64,000 nucleotides of DNA from Cryptomeria japonica. Lineage: Eukaryota > Streptophyta > Pinopsida > Cupressales > Cupressaceae. The notes under the pieces are model-generated. The model was not told the DNA's origin. It did no database searches and worked only from the letters and a program-made list of their open reading frames with translations. This document shows positions 1-10,786 of the stretch, in pieces. A program made the position numbers and the translations under genes. The stretch covers positions 558,333,136 through 558,397,135 of the forward strand of contig NC_081413.1 of NCBI RefSeq assembly GCF_030272615.1, in the 5' to 3' direction. Every line of letters starts with the position of its first letter. The first letter of the stretch is position 1.

Positions 1-1990
1 ATGAGACTCTGATAACATGAAGAGTTGATTGTTTGAATGACATTGTGTATTTTCATCCTGTATAAGCCTTATTTGGTTCCTTGATATTACACTTTCTGTT
101 GGGCTAGAATCATGTAATGATAAGAATTCATAGTCATGAGAGTTTGTCTCACTTTCAATATATGTTTCATCATGTGAGCTATCATCACTTATTTCTTCTT
201 GTTCCTACCTTTGATTCTGGTGTAGATTGTCTGGTCTTCTGTGTACATCAGTTACCCTTCTTAAACCTGGTATACACCTTTGCAACCTCTCTTCATCTGA
301 TTCATTTGGTTGAGCTTGAGTCGTTTCTCGTGGTAGAAGTAGTGACAATAACCATGAGTGAGATTTAGGTGGTGGTGGTAACCCTGCATCTATTGCTACA
401 TTAGCCTATACTATTGTGTCAATCACTGCATCATTTTTTAACTCAGTGGTAGGTTCTCGCAATAGTTGTCTCATGTCTTCTCCATTTGATCCTGCACTAG
501 GTGATGTGGGTACCTAATTACTTGTTTGTGATGAAGATGGGAGCACCTGCGTGGACAAATCCCTTTGTGATATGTAGTCTGACGGTTTTCTTGGTCGATC
601 TAGTATATCAAGGGTATGTTGTCTTGCTTCTATGATATGTTGTACATGCTTATATCCCAATCCTTGATTTCCTAGATTATCATTAGGAACAATAGGTTCT
701 AGCCTTCCTTGTTTCTGTAACCCCAGGCCTATGGTACCATCATATCCATGTCTTTGGAGTATTTTGAATCCATTTCCATACTGATCTGTGTGTATTCTGG
801 GTATTGTCATGTGATCTTCTTCTCTATATATCCAATGGTTAACATCTTCATTCAAGGGTTCTTCTTGTAAGTCACCCCATCTAATGAAAGAACACGAGTC
901 TGTGTATCTGACAATTTCTTTTCCTTTGTCTTGCTTTTTTACTGTATTGTGAGGTTTCCCAAAAGACTTAGGAGAAAGAGACAACTATTTCCCACTTAAA
1001 TTATTTGCAATAGAATACTCTCCACAACCAATATCTTTTATTTGTAAGGAGGATATTGTAGGCATATCCTTTTTTGTTTCTATTATTTTTAATGCCTCCA
1101 ATTGTGTAGTGATGGGTGTTGCTTGATTGATAGGTACCTGATTATCCACACTTTCTTTCAAGTAATTGCAATTTTGGAAGGGATTTAGATCACCCCTTAT
1201 GGTGATTTCAATACCATTGTATGGGAATTTGACACATTGATGAAATGTGGATGGTACTGGTTGCATGGTGTGGATCCATGGGTGACCCAATAACATGTTA
1301 TATCCTAGTTCCCTGTCCAAGATTTGAAAAGTGACCTCTGTTGTTATGGGTCCTACTTGTACAGGTAGTGTTACAATGCCTTTTATTGGACGTTCTTCAT
1401 CATCATATGCCTTGATATTTATCCTCTTGGAAGCATCAGTATGAAGTTCAGAATATCCTAGTGCCTTAACTAGCTTTAAAGTGCAAATGTTGAGACCAGC
1501 TCCTCCATCTATGAGTACTCTTCTGATTCTTCTCTTATGAACATAAGCTTCCAGATGTAGTGGTTCATTATGAAGTAGTCTATCTCTAGGGATATCTTGT
1601 TCTATGAATGCAATACATGTGCCTCGTGTCAAATTCCCTACCATAGACTGGAAGGCATTTTCGTCTATATCTCTATCCACTACTGAATCTTGAAGTGCTT
1701 TATCCAGTATAGCTCTGTGAGTGGGTAAAATACGCAATAGTTCGAATAATGATATATGTGCTGGAGTTTTCTTAAGTTGCTCAACAACATTGTAAGTCCC
1801 TACTGCTGGTGGATGATTTGGGGGTATCCCTTGTAAAGTTACTTTTGATCTGCGAGTAACCACTACACAGTCTCTGTCTTTGGGAGTTATGATGATTGTA
1901 GCGACTGTATTTTTCAGTATTATAAGCTGTTTTATCAAGATTTATATTAGATCCCTCTTCATAGTCTTTATGTGAATGTTTTACATCCAT
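1..1990 (-). pseudogene. Element A aspartic protease, G-patch-like region and acidic linker
   Basis: This is the protease part of A's polyprotein. The longest open block is 985-1938. It has the retropepsin-like segment RVLIDGGAGLNICTLK, with Asp-Gly-Gly where most retropepsins have Asp-Ser/Thr-Gly, followed by YNMLLGHPWIH and a CVKFPYNG segment. The same features occur at the same place in element G. Downstream, 514-984 carries a glycine-rich segment (GNGFKILQRHGYDG, then GLGLQKQG and NQGLGYK) that resembles a G-patch, a motif known next to some retroelement proteases. Codons 1-513 continue as a proline- and acid-rich linker. Stops at 985 and 514 are in frame with each other, and a frameshift near 1900 joins this block to gag. 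It is non-functional as it stands. Confidence 0.75.
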
Positions 1991-2047
1991 AATGTGTTCT
2001 ATGATTTCATCTTCAAACCATCCTGAGTGATATGGTTGATCATGCCC

Positions 2048-4215
2048 CTAGTCTCTGAGACAGAGATTTTTGTCATCATCATACTTTGGTGCCTTTGATA
2101 TTATGCAAATTTGATTATCATCTATGTGAGTGTCTTGATATTGTTCATCTTGATCAAATGTTTCTTGTGATTCATTGTTTGTTATATCTACTAAGCTAAT
2201 GGCATGAATAGTGTAGTCGTATGAGACTTTTGTGTTGTTAGTTGTATTGTCTTGGTTACCTGATGTTATAGCTTTCCCTTTGTCATGTTTAACAAAAGGA
2301 TTCTTAAAAACTATATGATTTGTGTTTGTTGAGGTTTTATCGGTATCAATTGTTATGTCTCCTTGGTCTATCATATCTTGGACCAAGTTTTTCAATTTGT
2401 AGCAACTTGATGTTTTGTGACCTTTAGTCCGATGATAGTCACATAAATCATTATCATTACACCATGTGGGTTTGAAAGGACCTAGTTCATACACTCTTAC
2501 TTCAGGTAAAGTGATCATGTTTGTTTGTATTAACTTTTTGAGCGCTGACTCGATAGGTTCTCCTAGAGGTGTGTAATTTCTTCTTGGAGCATTTACCCTG
2601 GGGTATCTTGTGTTCATGTTTTGTGTAGCATTGACATTTGTGGAGGTCGTGTTGTTACCTATATGAGGATTAGATGACTGACTTGTTCCCAAAGATAAAA
2701 TGGGTTGAGTTTTGTTTATCATTCTAACGTCCACAATACCATCATTGGTCACATTTTTGTTTTTTGACCAAAACTTAGATTTGTGATTGTTGTTGGTGTT
2801 GCCATACTTAATAAGTCCTTGATCTATTAGTCCCTTCTCACATTTTAGAGTGTTTTCCATGATTTGTTTGAATGTGGTTAAACATTGCATTTGTATCAAA
2901 TATTTAATCTTGGGAATCAAGTTTTCTGTGAACATGTCTACTTGCTTTGTTTCTGGGATAACTGTCTTGCACCTCCTATAGAGAGCCCTCCATCATTGTA
3001 TGAAGGACGCAAATGTTTCATTCTCATAATGTTTAGCGGCACACAAGTCCATCAAAGTAACTGGAGTGTCAATGTTGTGTGAGAAGTTTGCAATAAATTG
3101 TTCAGCTAACTCTCCCCATGATGTGATGGTTGGTGGTAAATGTGAAAACCACTCTAGAGCTGGACCTCCCGGACTTTTAGGAAATAGTCTCATTGGATAA
3201 GTATCTTCTGAGGTGACCTCTATACATGCCATAAAAAATTCTCTGATATGATCTCTAGGATCACCCTTCCCTTGATATCTATCAAATTTAGGCATTTCAA
3301 AATGTTGTGGGAAAGGCGACATGTATAATGTGTGATCAAATGGATAAGGATGCAAGTCCTGCACTGTGTATCTCTTTTTATCGTTACCGGTCTACATGGT
3401 TGTCATTTATTGTTGTAAATTCTGTATTTGTTGTGTCAGAATATCATTTTGTGTCAAAGTGAGACCTTGTGTTTGTGTAGGTCGCACAAAAGGATTCGTG
3501 GTTGCATAACTAGGAGGTTGGTGGAAGGTACCAATATTGTAACTTTGTGTGTTGTGTGTTCCACTAGGTACTATGAAATAGGTGATATGCGAACCCATGA
3601 TTGGTTTAGTTGTACTTGTTGCATTGGCAAGACGTAGATTTTCGTTTTGATGACTATATGTTGATAGGAAAGTGGAGGTTGGGTTGCACTTATTGTTTGT
3701 GTGTGAATAGGTGTTGAGACACTTGATACGATTGGTATGCTCTGTGTTGGTATACTAGCATTGATCGCTAAAGATGACACACTTGTTTGTAAGTTTGCAT
3801 TTGTGTTGACATTTGTTTGGATAGGTACATTTTGAGAAAAATTGGAGGTCGTTGCTTGTATTTGTGTCATGGGTGGTGTTTGACTGTTATCATGACTTAA
3901 AGTTTTTTCTGGTGGTAAAATCTTTGTAACGTCAAAATCTTTAGGTAGTTTTGCCCCATTTTGTATTAACAACGAGAGATACTTGTCCCTATCACTATGT
4001 ATAAGTGCATCTAGGATCATGAGGACATGTGGATCTTGTTGAGAAGACTCAATTTCTTCTTTTGTCAAATGTTGTTGTAATTCATTTAGGGTGGACATTA
4101 TGTGAGTACCTGAGTGTTGACCTGTTGACATGTCCATATTCCAAGTAGGGTTTACAGACTGTGTGTTGTTCAGGTCCATTATTCCTTTCACTTTTTGTGA
4201 CCTTGTGACCGGCAT
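2048..4215 (-). pseudogene. Element A gag
   Basis: The start at 4215 (MPVTRSQK) is chosen because G's gag begins with the same MPVTRSQ. The N-terminal 200 residues are Gln/Thr/Ser-rich. The core retrotrans_gag-type segment lies at about 2993-3364 (PKFDRYQGKGDPRDHIREFF, then GGPALEWFSHLPP). A compact zinc-binding motif, CDYHRTKGHKTSSC, follows near 2400-2450 (C-x2-H-x4-H-x4-C). The frame changes near 3600. In-frame stops occur at about 3407, 3390 and 2990, and one ends the 2048-2935 block. They look like CAA, CAG or CGA codons changed to stops. Gag would form the virus-like particle and bind the element RNA. This copy cannot make a complete protein. Confidence 0.8.
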
Positions 4216-4694
4216 CTAAGACTACTATATGGGATGGTTCTATGCAAGATGACAACTAAAACTAGACTGTAGATATAAATATGAGGTATGCAAGACGTAG
4301 ACTCTCTATTCAGGATTTTGACGCGAAACTTGTTGAGCTTTTCTAGATTTCTCTAATGCAAGCTTTTCCATATGTTGCCTAAGTTGTTCTGTGGCAATCT
4401 CTCTATTAATTCTATGGGAAATCTTAGACTCAATATTAATATCGTGTATGACTCCTATATATTGAGGTGCGCTTCATCTTACGTCCCAAGTTAAGTTAGC
4501 TAGACCATCAATGATTTCTTATTGACCGTCATTTGGAACTAGATTAGGTTGCTCGAAGGGGAGAAAACCATCACCTGGGAGACCCATGAAGGCACATGCT
4601 ATGACTCTATAATGGACAATGGACTTAGACATATATGAGGTCTAGATGAAGACATATATGATAATGTAGGACTATGTAACTAATATGGATGACA

Positions 4695-4880
4695 ATGTAA
4701 AAGACTTAGAATGATAATGAAGACGTAAGTGGGACTATGCAAAAGACATGGGACGATAATGAGGACGTAAGTGGGACTATGCAAAAGACTTAGGACGATA
4801 ATGAGGATGTAAGTGGGACTATGCAAAAGACTTAGGACGATAATGAGGACGTAAGTGGGACTATGCAAAAGACTTCCTAG
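4695..4880. repeat. 42-bp tandem repeat, four copies
   Basis: The word GTAAGTGGGACTATGC starts at 4725, 4767, 4809 and 4851, an exact 42-bp period with few mismatches, preceded by a partial unit. Because 42 is a multiple of three, it produces a 14-residue repeat in a shadow reading frame on the minus strand (LLHSPTYVLIIV type). That frame has no other support and I do not call it a gene. Confidence 0.85.
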
Positions 4881-5839
4881 GGTCACAAGTATGTAAGGAC
4901 TTTTGAGTTTTGGTTTCAAAATAGACTTTATTTTCTGTAACTTCGTGTGTGGGACAATGTTTTGTAGTTTTCCAAATCTGAGAACAATTGGTGGGAAGTA
5001 TGTATAGCTAACTGACTCAAAGTCCATACAATCTTGGAAAATTTGAAGATACGTGGGGTAGGGCCTAAAATAGCCCAAAGGACTGACTCAATACTGGTCT
5101 ATCACAATGATACATAAAAAAGCACGGAATACAATCTTAGGCTGGAAAGTGGACACCATTGAATGAGGCCCCCGCAACAAAATACCGAAATAAGATGGAC
5201 AAATAGAGAGTCTGGCAGCACTGGCTCCACTCCACAACACACACTTCTTGGGCATGCCAGTCTCTCTTACTCCAAAGATCCGAAGATCTTATCACTGAGG
5301 GATTTCTATTTGATAATGTAAGGTACATGAGGGGTATCTAAGGGGTATGATCCGCACTCCCGGAATCACTGAATGTAGGATTTTTGGCAACTAAATTGGT
5401 TCTTAGTATTAGGTTTCAAGGGGTCCCAATCCAACGATGAATTCTTAGAGAAAGCCACTTAAGACTTTAATTGAGCTTATCGGTGCAGGGAAGGCCCCCA
5501 CATACGTCGAATTCACTCAACACTATAGCCGCTTGACTAGTATATTTATATAGCGGCTCGAAAAATTCACTCGAGAGTACGCTGGGAGAGATGATATCCC
5601 CAACACATCCCAATTCGAAGTACCTCTGTGGGGTGATGAAATCCCCAGTTAGAGATACCCCTCACTACGTAGAATAAAATAAAAATGGATGTCGTTGTCA
5701 CCTCCTTTCTTTCTCCCAAGACCCCGAAGGTGGGTGGAAAGTCAGTTAATGCAATAGTAGGTCCACCCCAAACACAATAAAGATTATTTACCTTAAGAAA
5801 AAGAAAATGATTTAATCTAATGCAGCCTGATTCATGTTC

Positions 5840-6110
5840 ATTTTATAGCCCAAATTTAGGTGTTAGATATGCATGTGCATGCTTATTTTAAACACCAAAT
5901 CGAAATATGAAGGCATACATGTGAATTTTAACCATTTGTTGATTTTAAGCACCAAAGACCAAGTGTGAGATACATGCATGTCAATTTTAACCCATGTTTA
6001 TTTTAAGCACCAAAAACAAAGTGTGAGGTTATCCATGCATGTCCATTTTAACTGTTGTTGATTTTAAGCACCAAAAGATGAAGTGTGAGGTGATGCATGC
6101 AAAATACTAA
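5840..6110. repeat. 57-61-bp degenerate tandem repeat, about four copies
   Basis: The core CACCAAA preceded by TTTTAAG recurs at 5893, 5950, 6008 and 6069, with ATGCATG and GTGTGAG words at constant places between. Spacing drifts between 57 and 61 bp. It lies in A's leader. Confidence 0.75.
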
Positions 6111-6204
6111 TCTAATCCTTTCTGTAAATCTGCCACAGGCTGTAAATAGGAGATTAGTAGCAAAATCAAACCAACAAAAAACAAAAACTCAAAACTTGAT
6201 AGAA

Positions 6205-6350
6205 GCTAATGCGTGACTTTACCTGTGCGATTGCGTCATACTTACAGATCGAATGCGAAATTCTGACAGAGTGATTGCATAATTATGAAAGAGTGAATGC
6301 GTGATGATAACTGATCAATTGCGTAACACTAACAGGTTGATTGTGTGACA
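6205..6350 (-). repeat. Element A leader: 22-bp phased array of a GCG motif, block 1
   Basis: Seven motif copies (plus strand GAATGCGTGA/GATTGCGTAA type; sense TCACGCATTC) have their GCG, or the decayed GCA/GTG, at 6211, 6233, 6255, 6277, 6299, 6321 and 6343. Each is exactly 22 bp from the next, while the bases between copies vary. Because 22 is not a multiple of three, this is not a coding repeat. It corresponds in place and kind to the 21-bp arrays in G's leader. Confidence 0.85.
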
Positions 6351-6770
6351 GACAAGGAGACAACAAAAAAAGTTAAAAAATAAAAAATAAAAGAAAACTA
6401 AACCTGATTAGAAACTTGCACAACCAATTGTGAAGCTCTAGCCAAATCTCTCATCATCCACTCAATATTGATTAGGTCATATTTAACTTGATAAGAAAGA
6501 ACTAAGCTATTATATCTATCAAAGGCTAGTTGTTTTTTCGAATCTTGGATCTGCTTTTCTTCCTAGAGAACCTTTCGATAGCATTTGGCTTCTCTTCTTT
6601 GTTGTTTCATTCTTCTTGCACCTAAAATCCTAAAATGTACTTTTATTGCCATAAATTGTTATAATCAAATTATGAAATAGAAGCAATTTGATCCCAGATT
6701 AACCCAATTTTAGATAGAATTAGACAGATGGAATAACAGATGAAAGAAAAAAATTAGACAACAATTCTCC
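6351..6770. other. Element A leader between the two 22-bp blocks
   Basis: This is an A/T-rich stretch with short A-rich runs near 6365-6400. No protein, repeat or structural signal is recognised. A minus-strand reading frame at 6710-6834 only continues H's truncated gene into A's leader by chance. Confidence 0.5.
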
Positions 6771-6834
6771 CTGTGAATGCGTGATCCAGAAAGGTCGATT
6801 GTGTGATCTAGACAGGGTGATTGCATGACCCTAT
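6771..6834 (-). repeat. Element A leader: 22-bp phased array, block 2, left of H
   Basis: Motif copies have their core at 6779, 6801 and 6823, at 22-bp spacing. The array is cut by element H at 6834/6835 and resumes at 10590, 10612 and 10634 on the far side. The phase continues correctly across the insertion if a 5-bp target duplication is assumed. Confidence 0.85.
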
Positions 6835-6853
6835 TGTTAGGCCCAATATGGAA
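6835..6853 (-). repeat. Remnant of H 3' LTR (19 bp)
   Basis: TGTTAGGCCCAATATGGAA here is identical to the start of the LTR at 9386-9404. Beyond it the sequence is coding (second H gene), so nearly the whole 3' LTR and whatever preceded it has been deleted. Confidence 0.8.
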
Positions 6854-7420
6854 GAAATAGTAACCTATAACTCTAATGGCAAATTTTAGTTCTTCATTTG
6901 TGACATTGTTCAATTTCAATCCTTTGCAATCAGATTCCACTCCGGTTAAACTGATCAATTCCTTCTGTGATATCATCTTTTGATCTCGGGCATGATCATA
7001 AATGGGGTAACCGGTAATCAGATGAATGATTTCCTTGGTAATCTTAAATGGTTGCTCTTCTAGCCACATGAAATCATCATGAACTCTGCTTAGAACAAAC
7101 TTGACCCACTGAGGTTTGAACACACGGGGATAGGTTAGGGCTTCAGTTAATCCCTTGATCTTAATGTGCTCATACTTGCCATTTAATTTACCATCTGTGC
7201 ATAATTCATCATAGGTGTCTTTGATTTCAACATGACCGAGTTCTTCAACACGACATTTGGTGAAGAATCTCACATCCTCGACTAACAACACTCTATTCGG
7301 GATGAGTGAAAAAGTGGTTTTGTCATTCGGTTTAGATGCAACTTTGGGAGTTAAAGAGTATTTTAGTGAGGACTTCTCTACATTCTTAACAATTATGGGA
7401 TCTTGGATCTTAGATGCCAT
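6851..7420 (-). pseudogene. Element H second gene, unknown function, 3'-truncated
   Basis: An open frame starts at 7420 with MASKIQDP and runs about 190 codons until it meets the LTR remnant. It is not a Gag, Pol or Env protein that I recognise. Visible features are a lysine-rich N-terminus, a globular-looking middle (VRFFTKCRVEELGHVEIKD, then FKPQWVKFVLSRVHDDF and ITKEIIHLITGYPIYDH) and no transmembrane segment. The last 40-odd codons of the open frame, below 6851, are LTR end and A leader, not gene. It could be an element-specific gag-like or accessory protein. It lies downstream of the zinc-knuckle gene in the same orientation. Confidence 0.5.
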
Positions 7421-7969
7421 TGTAGATTTCAGATAAAAGCTAACAAAGAATCCTTAGGGTTTCAAGATTTTCAAACAGCAAACGCTTTATACTTAACAGA
7501 TAATAGCAACTTGATAAGATTGGTAAACCAGCTTAACTATGCATTAAGATTGATGTAAATACCTTGAATTTTCTTTGTATGAGGTTTGATCGCCTTATAT
7601 TTTCTTTTCTCTGCTCTCTCAAAAACTTGGTAAGTAAAAATGACAGCGAAAATGCTTTAAGTACACAATATACCTTATCAGGCTCCGTGCGGGTTAGGTA
7701 AAAAACATTAAATGCACTTGGTTCTTCTTAACTTTCTTTCCTTTTGTGCTTTAACCGAGTAACCAAACTTCCTTCATTCACCGACTAGACAGGTTTCCTG
7801 TATACACCGACTTGACAGGTTTCCTGTATAGTGCTCCAAAAGACTTTTGATAGAATTTCAAACTTACTAATACATCTTAATTATGCAGATTTTGAATTAA
7901 GTACATAATAAAATAGGAAATGTTAAGATTTAACCTTGAGAGAATGCAGTCCCTTCATACCTTTACCGA
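7421..7969. other. Spacer between the two H genes
   Basis: There is no gene here. It contains a 25-bp tandem duplication (ACCGACTnGACAGGTTTCCT) near 7778-7830. The rest is unremarkable A/T-rich sequence. Confidence 0.6.
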
Positions 7970-9323
7970 TTAATTTGGAATAGGTGCACCTAACTCGGTA
8001 GGTAAGGTGCTTTCTTCATTCGACACAATTTCCTTCTTTTTCCAAATCATCTTTAATTTGTCTTTTATTTCTTCAGTGTCTTTTCTAGGTTGATCTTTGC
8101 AATCTCCAGCCAAGTGTCCAACTTTGTGACAATGAAAACATGCCATACTAGGATTTCTCCATGATCTTCGGTTGTTCATTCCAAACCTTATAAAACAGTT
8201 GGCACTTATATGTCCATATCTTCCACAACATTCACACCATATCCTTGTATTGTAATCCCATGGTACTGCAGAATACTGTCGGTAAGGATATGTGTGAGTT
8301 CGGTAACCTCTAGCATTTGCTCGGTGTGCATACCACATATAGTCCTTTTGCTTAAGCCAACACTTCTCGGTACTATGTCCATATCTATTGCAGTTTTTAC
8401 AAAACCCTTTGAATTTTGCCTTCTGATAATTGTTAACAGACTTTGTCCTACATTGATTAGATGTGTGACTATATTTATTACAATTGTAACAATAACCTTT
8501 TGGACTTAGTGACATTCGATTGCTTACCTTTTCTGATTTGGCACATGTTGGCAGTGTGACCTTGATTTCCACAGTAGTTGCAAATAGCCTTCTTTCTTTT
8601 AGCGTTATTCTTATTTCCAGCTTGCTTTGATGATTCTCCTCTCTCGGTAGTATGAATTCCCTTCTCAGTAGAGTCTTTTCCTTTGTAACCGAGTCCTGCA
8701 TCTTTGTTGGGTCTTCTTGTATTCAGTTGCTCATCCAACATCTTTGATGCTTCATAACTCTTCTTCAGTGTTTCTTTGGATTTCTTCTCTGTTTCAAGTT
8801 CATCGGTGAACCTTGATACTTCAAGTTTCAATGCTTGATTCTCGTCATTTTTCAGATTTGCTTCATGATGTGCATAACCTAGTTGATCTGATAGGTTTTG
8901 TTGAATTTCAGTCATCCTTGTGATTTCATCATTCTTATCAGATACTAAGACCTCAAGTTGTTGTTTCTCTCTTTGTAGATCTCTTACTTTATGCTCGGTT
9001 GTCCTCAATGCATCAAGATTTTCAGTCATCTGTGTGCTAAAATGTTCATGTTCTCTTTTCATTGCTTTTAGTTGATCAGCCAGTGCTTTGTTCTTTTCTT
9101 TCAATACTCCAATCATTTCTTCAGTCTCTTTAGACATACTATTCTCAGATGATGTCTCAATTTGTTCCACTAACTCTTGAGAGTCCTGCAAATCATTAGA
9201 TAATCTTCTTCTTACTTTCAAAGATTTTTGCATTTGTCTTTGCATGTCTGCAATCACTTGACTGGCATGATCCAACTCTTCTTGCAAATACACAATCCTC
9301 TGAGATTGTTTATAGCCTTCCAT
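7970..9323 (-). pseudogene. Element H coiled-coil protein with five CCHC zinc knuckles
   Basis: The start at 9323 (MEGYKQSQ) is the first Met after the primer site. About the first 230 residues are a long charged heptad-type coiled coil (repeated Glu/Lys/Gln with Leu, no Pro). Five Gag-type knuckles C-x2-C-x4-H-x4-C follow: CNYCGNQGHTANMC, CYNCNKYSHTSNQC, CKNCNRYGHSTEKC, CECCGRYGHISANC and CFHCHKVGHLAGDC. A frameshift near 8530-8560 separates the first knuckle from the other four. The last block ends at 7970. Plant LTR Gags usually carry one or two knuckles, so five plus a coiled coil is unusual. The likely role is RNA binding and self-assembly, as an atypical Gag. Confidence 0.7.
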
Positions 9324-9371
9324 TGATAAGATCTTTCTCTTTAGGTAGTTAAACCCTTTTCCAAGATTGAA

Positions 9372-9383
9372 GCTCTGATACCA
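9372..9383 (-). promoter_or_regulatory. H primer-binding site
   Basis: The minus strand reads TGGTATCAGAGC, the standard plant site complementary to the 3' end of initiator tRNA-Met, two bases inside the LTR end. It fixes the orientation of H and the inner LTR boundary at 9386. Confidence 0.9.
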
Positions 9384-9385
9384 AT

Positions 9386-10574
9386 TGTTAGGCCCAATAT
9401 GGAAAGCTAATGTACTGAGAGGGCAGGGGTGAATCAGTACTCCAAAACTTTTCTTCAATGATAACTTTAATGTTATGCATAAACCAAATAGTGCAGTAAC
9501 ATAATATAAAGCAAGAACAAATAGATAACAATCATACATGATTCACTCCATAACACATATATTTTGGTTACGCAGAAACTCTTGGTTAGAGAGAAAAAAT
9601 GTGGTGGGGATGGCACTCACAACTTCACTACTGCAATAATAAAGGTTGCTCGATTAGAGCTACATGTTTAGCTATTTCTGATAGCTTACCCTGTTAGGAG
9701 TATCAAGATCTGTTAGAATTACCTTGCTAAGGGATTTTACAACACTTAAACTAAATGTTGCACCTGGTTAAAGGCTTTACAATTTATAGACTTGATTAGA
9801 GTCTTTTACCTTGTTAAAGGTTTCTATTACTACTTAAAAATATTACAATAAAATCATTACAAATATCTGCAACTTTACATCTGGAATGTTATAGTAGATT
9901 CTATGTACTCAAAATAGATTACCTTGCTTATAGCATACCTTGGTAACCCATATAGTAACTCGATAAACCCTTCTATTTACTTTGTTCTTTGACTATCCTT
10001 TGAAATCCTTCTCGGTGACTTCTGTGTTTCTGTAACAGTCATAACACTTAGTACTTTCACATGTCTTGCTTCATATATTTCTTTATCTTCCTTTCTGTCA
10101 TGCTACATGTATATTTCTGATCTTAATCCATGTTGTATAAATAGATCTCTTATGACGGTGATCCATTCATTGCTTCGATCTTACAAACATGTTTTATCGA
10201 ATGAATACCATGCAAAATATTTCATTGGTTAGATGACCTCAAAATCATACACAATCTTTAAGTGCAATTTCCATTGTGATAACGGTTAGATGTTCCTCGA
10301 TCTTGTAACAATTTTTCATATGTATGTCTAGGTTCAATGAATCTGGTAACACGTTTCACTCGATGTATATCAACTCGGTGTGTCATCTTTGTTGCTTGAT
10401 AGACATGGAATGATACTCGGTAGATAGCTCGGTGCATACTGCGCTCTGAGACTACTTTCTTCTATAACCGACTAGACTGTGCATACCGACTGAACATCTC
10501 GGTAGAGATAACCGACTAGAGTATATAGAATAACTTTGAACATAAAACCAATGGTAACTTGATAAGTAGTAACA
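9386..10574 (-). repeat. H 5' LTR
   Basis: The LTR is 1189 bp, on the plus strand starting TGTTAGGCCC and ending AGTAACA. Near the inner end it has the GGGGTGAATCA word shared with copia LTRs B and D. The outer part holds many CTCGGTA/ACTCGGT words (about 10300-10510). Small open frames inside it are not genes. Confidence 0.75.
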
Positions 10575-10763
10575 CTTGTCAGAGCGAATGCATGACCCTG
10601 AGGGGTCGAATGCGTAGCCCTGTCTATGTGGTTGCATGATGATGTAAGCATGATTTTGTGACGGAAAATCTTTTCTCGAAATTCATGCAATTTGAAAAAA
10701 ATTTAAAAAATCTGTACAACCTGCAAAAATCACATAGAAAATAAAGAAAGTTAATAAGCTGTT
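10575..10763 (-). repeat. Element A leader start with the rest of the 22-bp array
   Basis: Array cores at 10590, 10612 and 10634 (22-bp spacing) continue the block broken by H. The remaining 120 bp to the primer site are A/T-rich and featureless. Confidence 0.8.
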
Positions 10764-10783
10764 GTTTCACGTCGGGTTCACCA
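10764..10783 (-). promoter_or_regulatory. A primer-binding site
   Basis: The minus strand reads TGGTGAACCCGACGTGAAAC, three bases inside the LTR end. Element C has the same site (44223-44240), starting TGGTGAACCCGACGTGAAC. I cannot name the tRNA with confidence. Confidence 0.75.
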
Positions 10784-10786
10784 AAA

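Larger units (their letters stand above)
4216..6204 (-). other. Element A leader between gag and the 22-bp array
   Basis: About 2 kb upstream of A's gag with no credible protein on either strand. It contains two local tandem repeats (listed separately). Around 5480-5510 the minus strand has a GGCCTTCCC stretch followed by GAGCT, AATTAAAGTC and TTAAG words. A similar order of words (GCCTTCCCGAGGAGTTGC, then CTCTTAAAG) appears in G's leader near 14110-14145, hinting at a conserved leader block in both families. That similarity is by eye and weak. Confidence 0.5.
6835..10574 (-). mobile_element. Element H: pol-less LTR element inserted in A's leader
   Basis: On the minus strand: 5' LTR 10574 to 9386, tRNA-iMet-type primer site, a coiled-coil/zinc-knuckle gene, a second gene cut short, then only 19 bp of 3' LTR end (6835-6853). 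LTR ends are TGTTA and TAACA. No RT, RNase H or integrase is present in these 3.7 kb, so the copy is non-autonomous or internally deleted. Bordering 5-mers are CCTAT (6830-6834) and CTTGT (10575-10579). They match at three of five bases, and both mismatches are transitions. The boundary is confirmed independently by the 22-bp phase of the array it interrupts. Confidence 0.75.

Noticed and set aside
4680-5078. 132-codon minus-strand frame with 14-residue repeats
   Set aside because: It is created by the 42-bp tandem repeat. It has no recognisable domain and lies in a leader.
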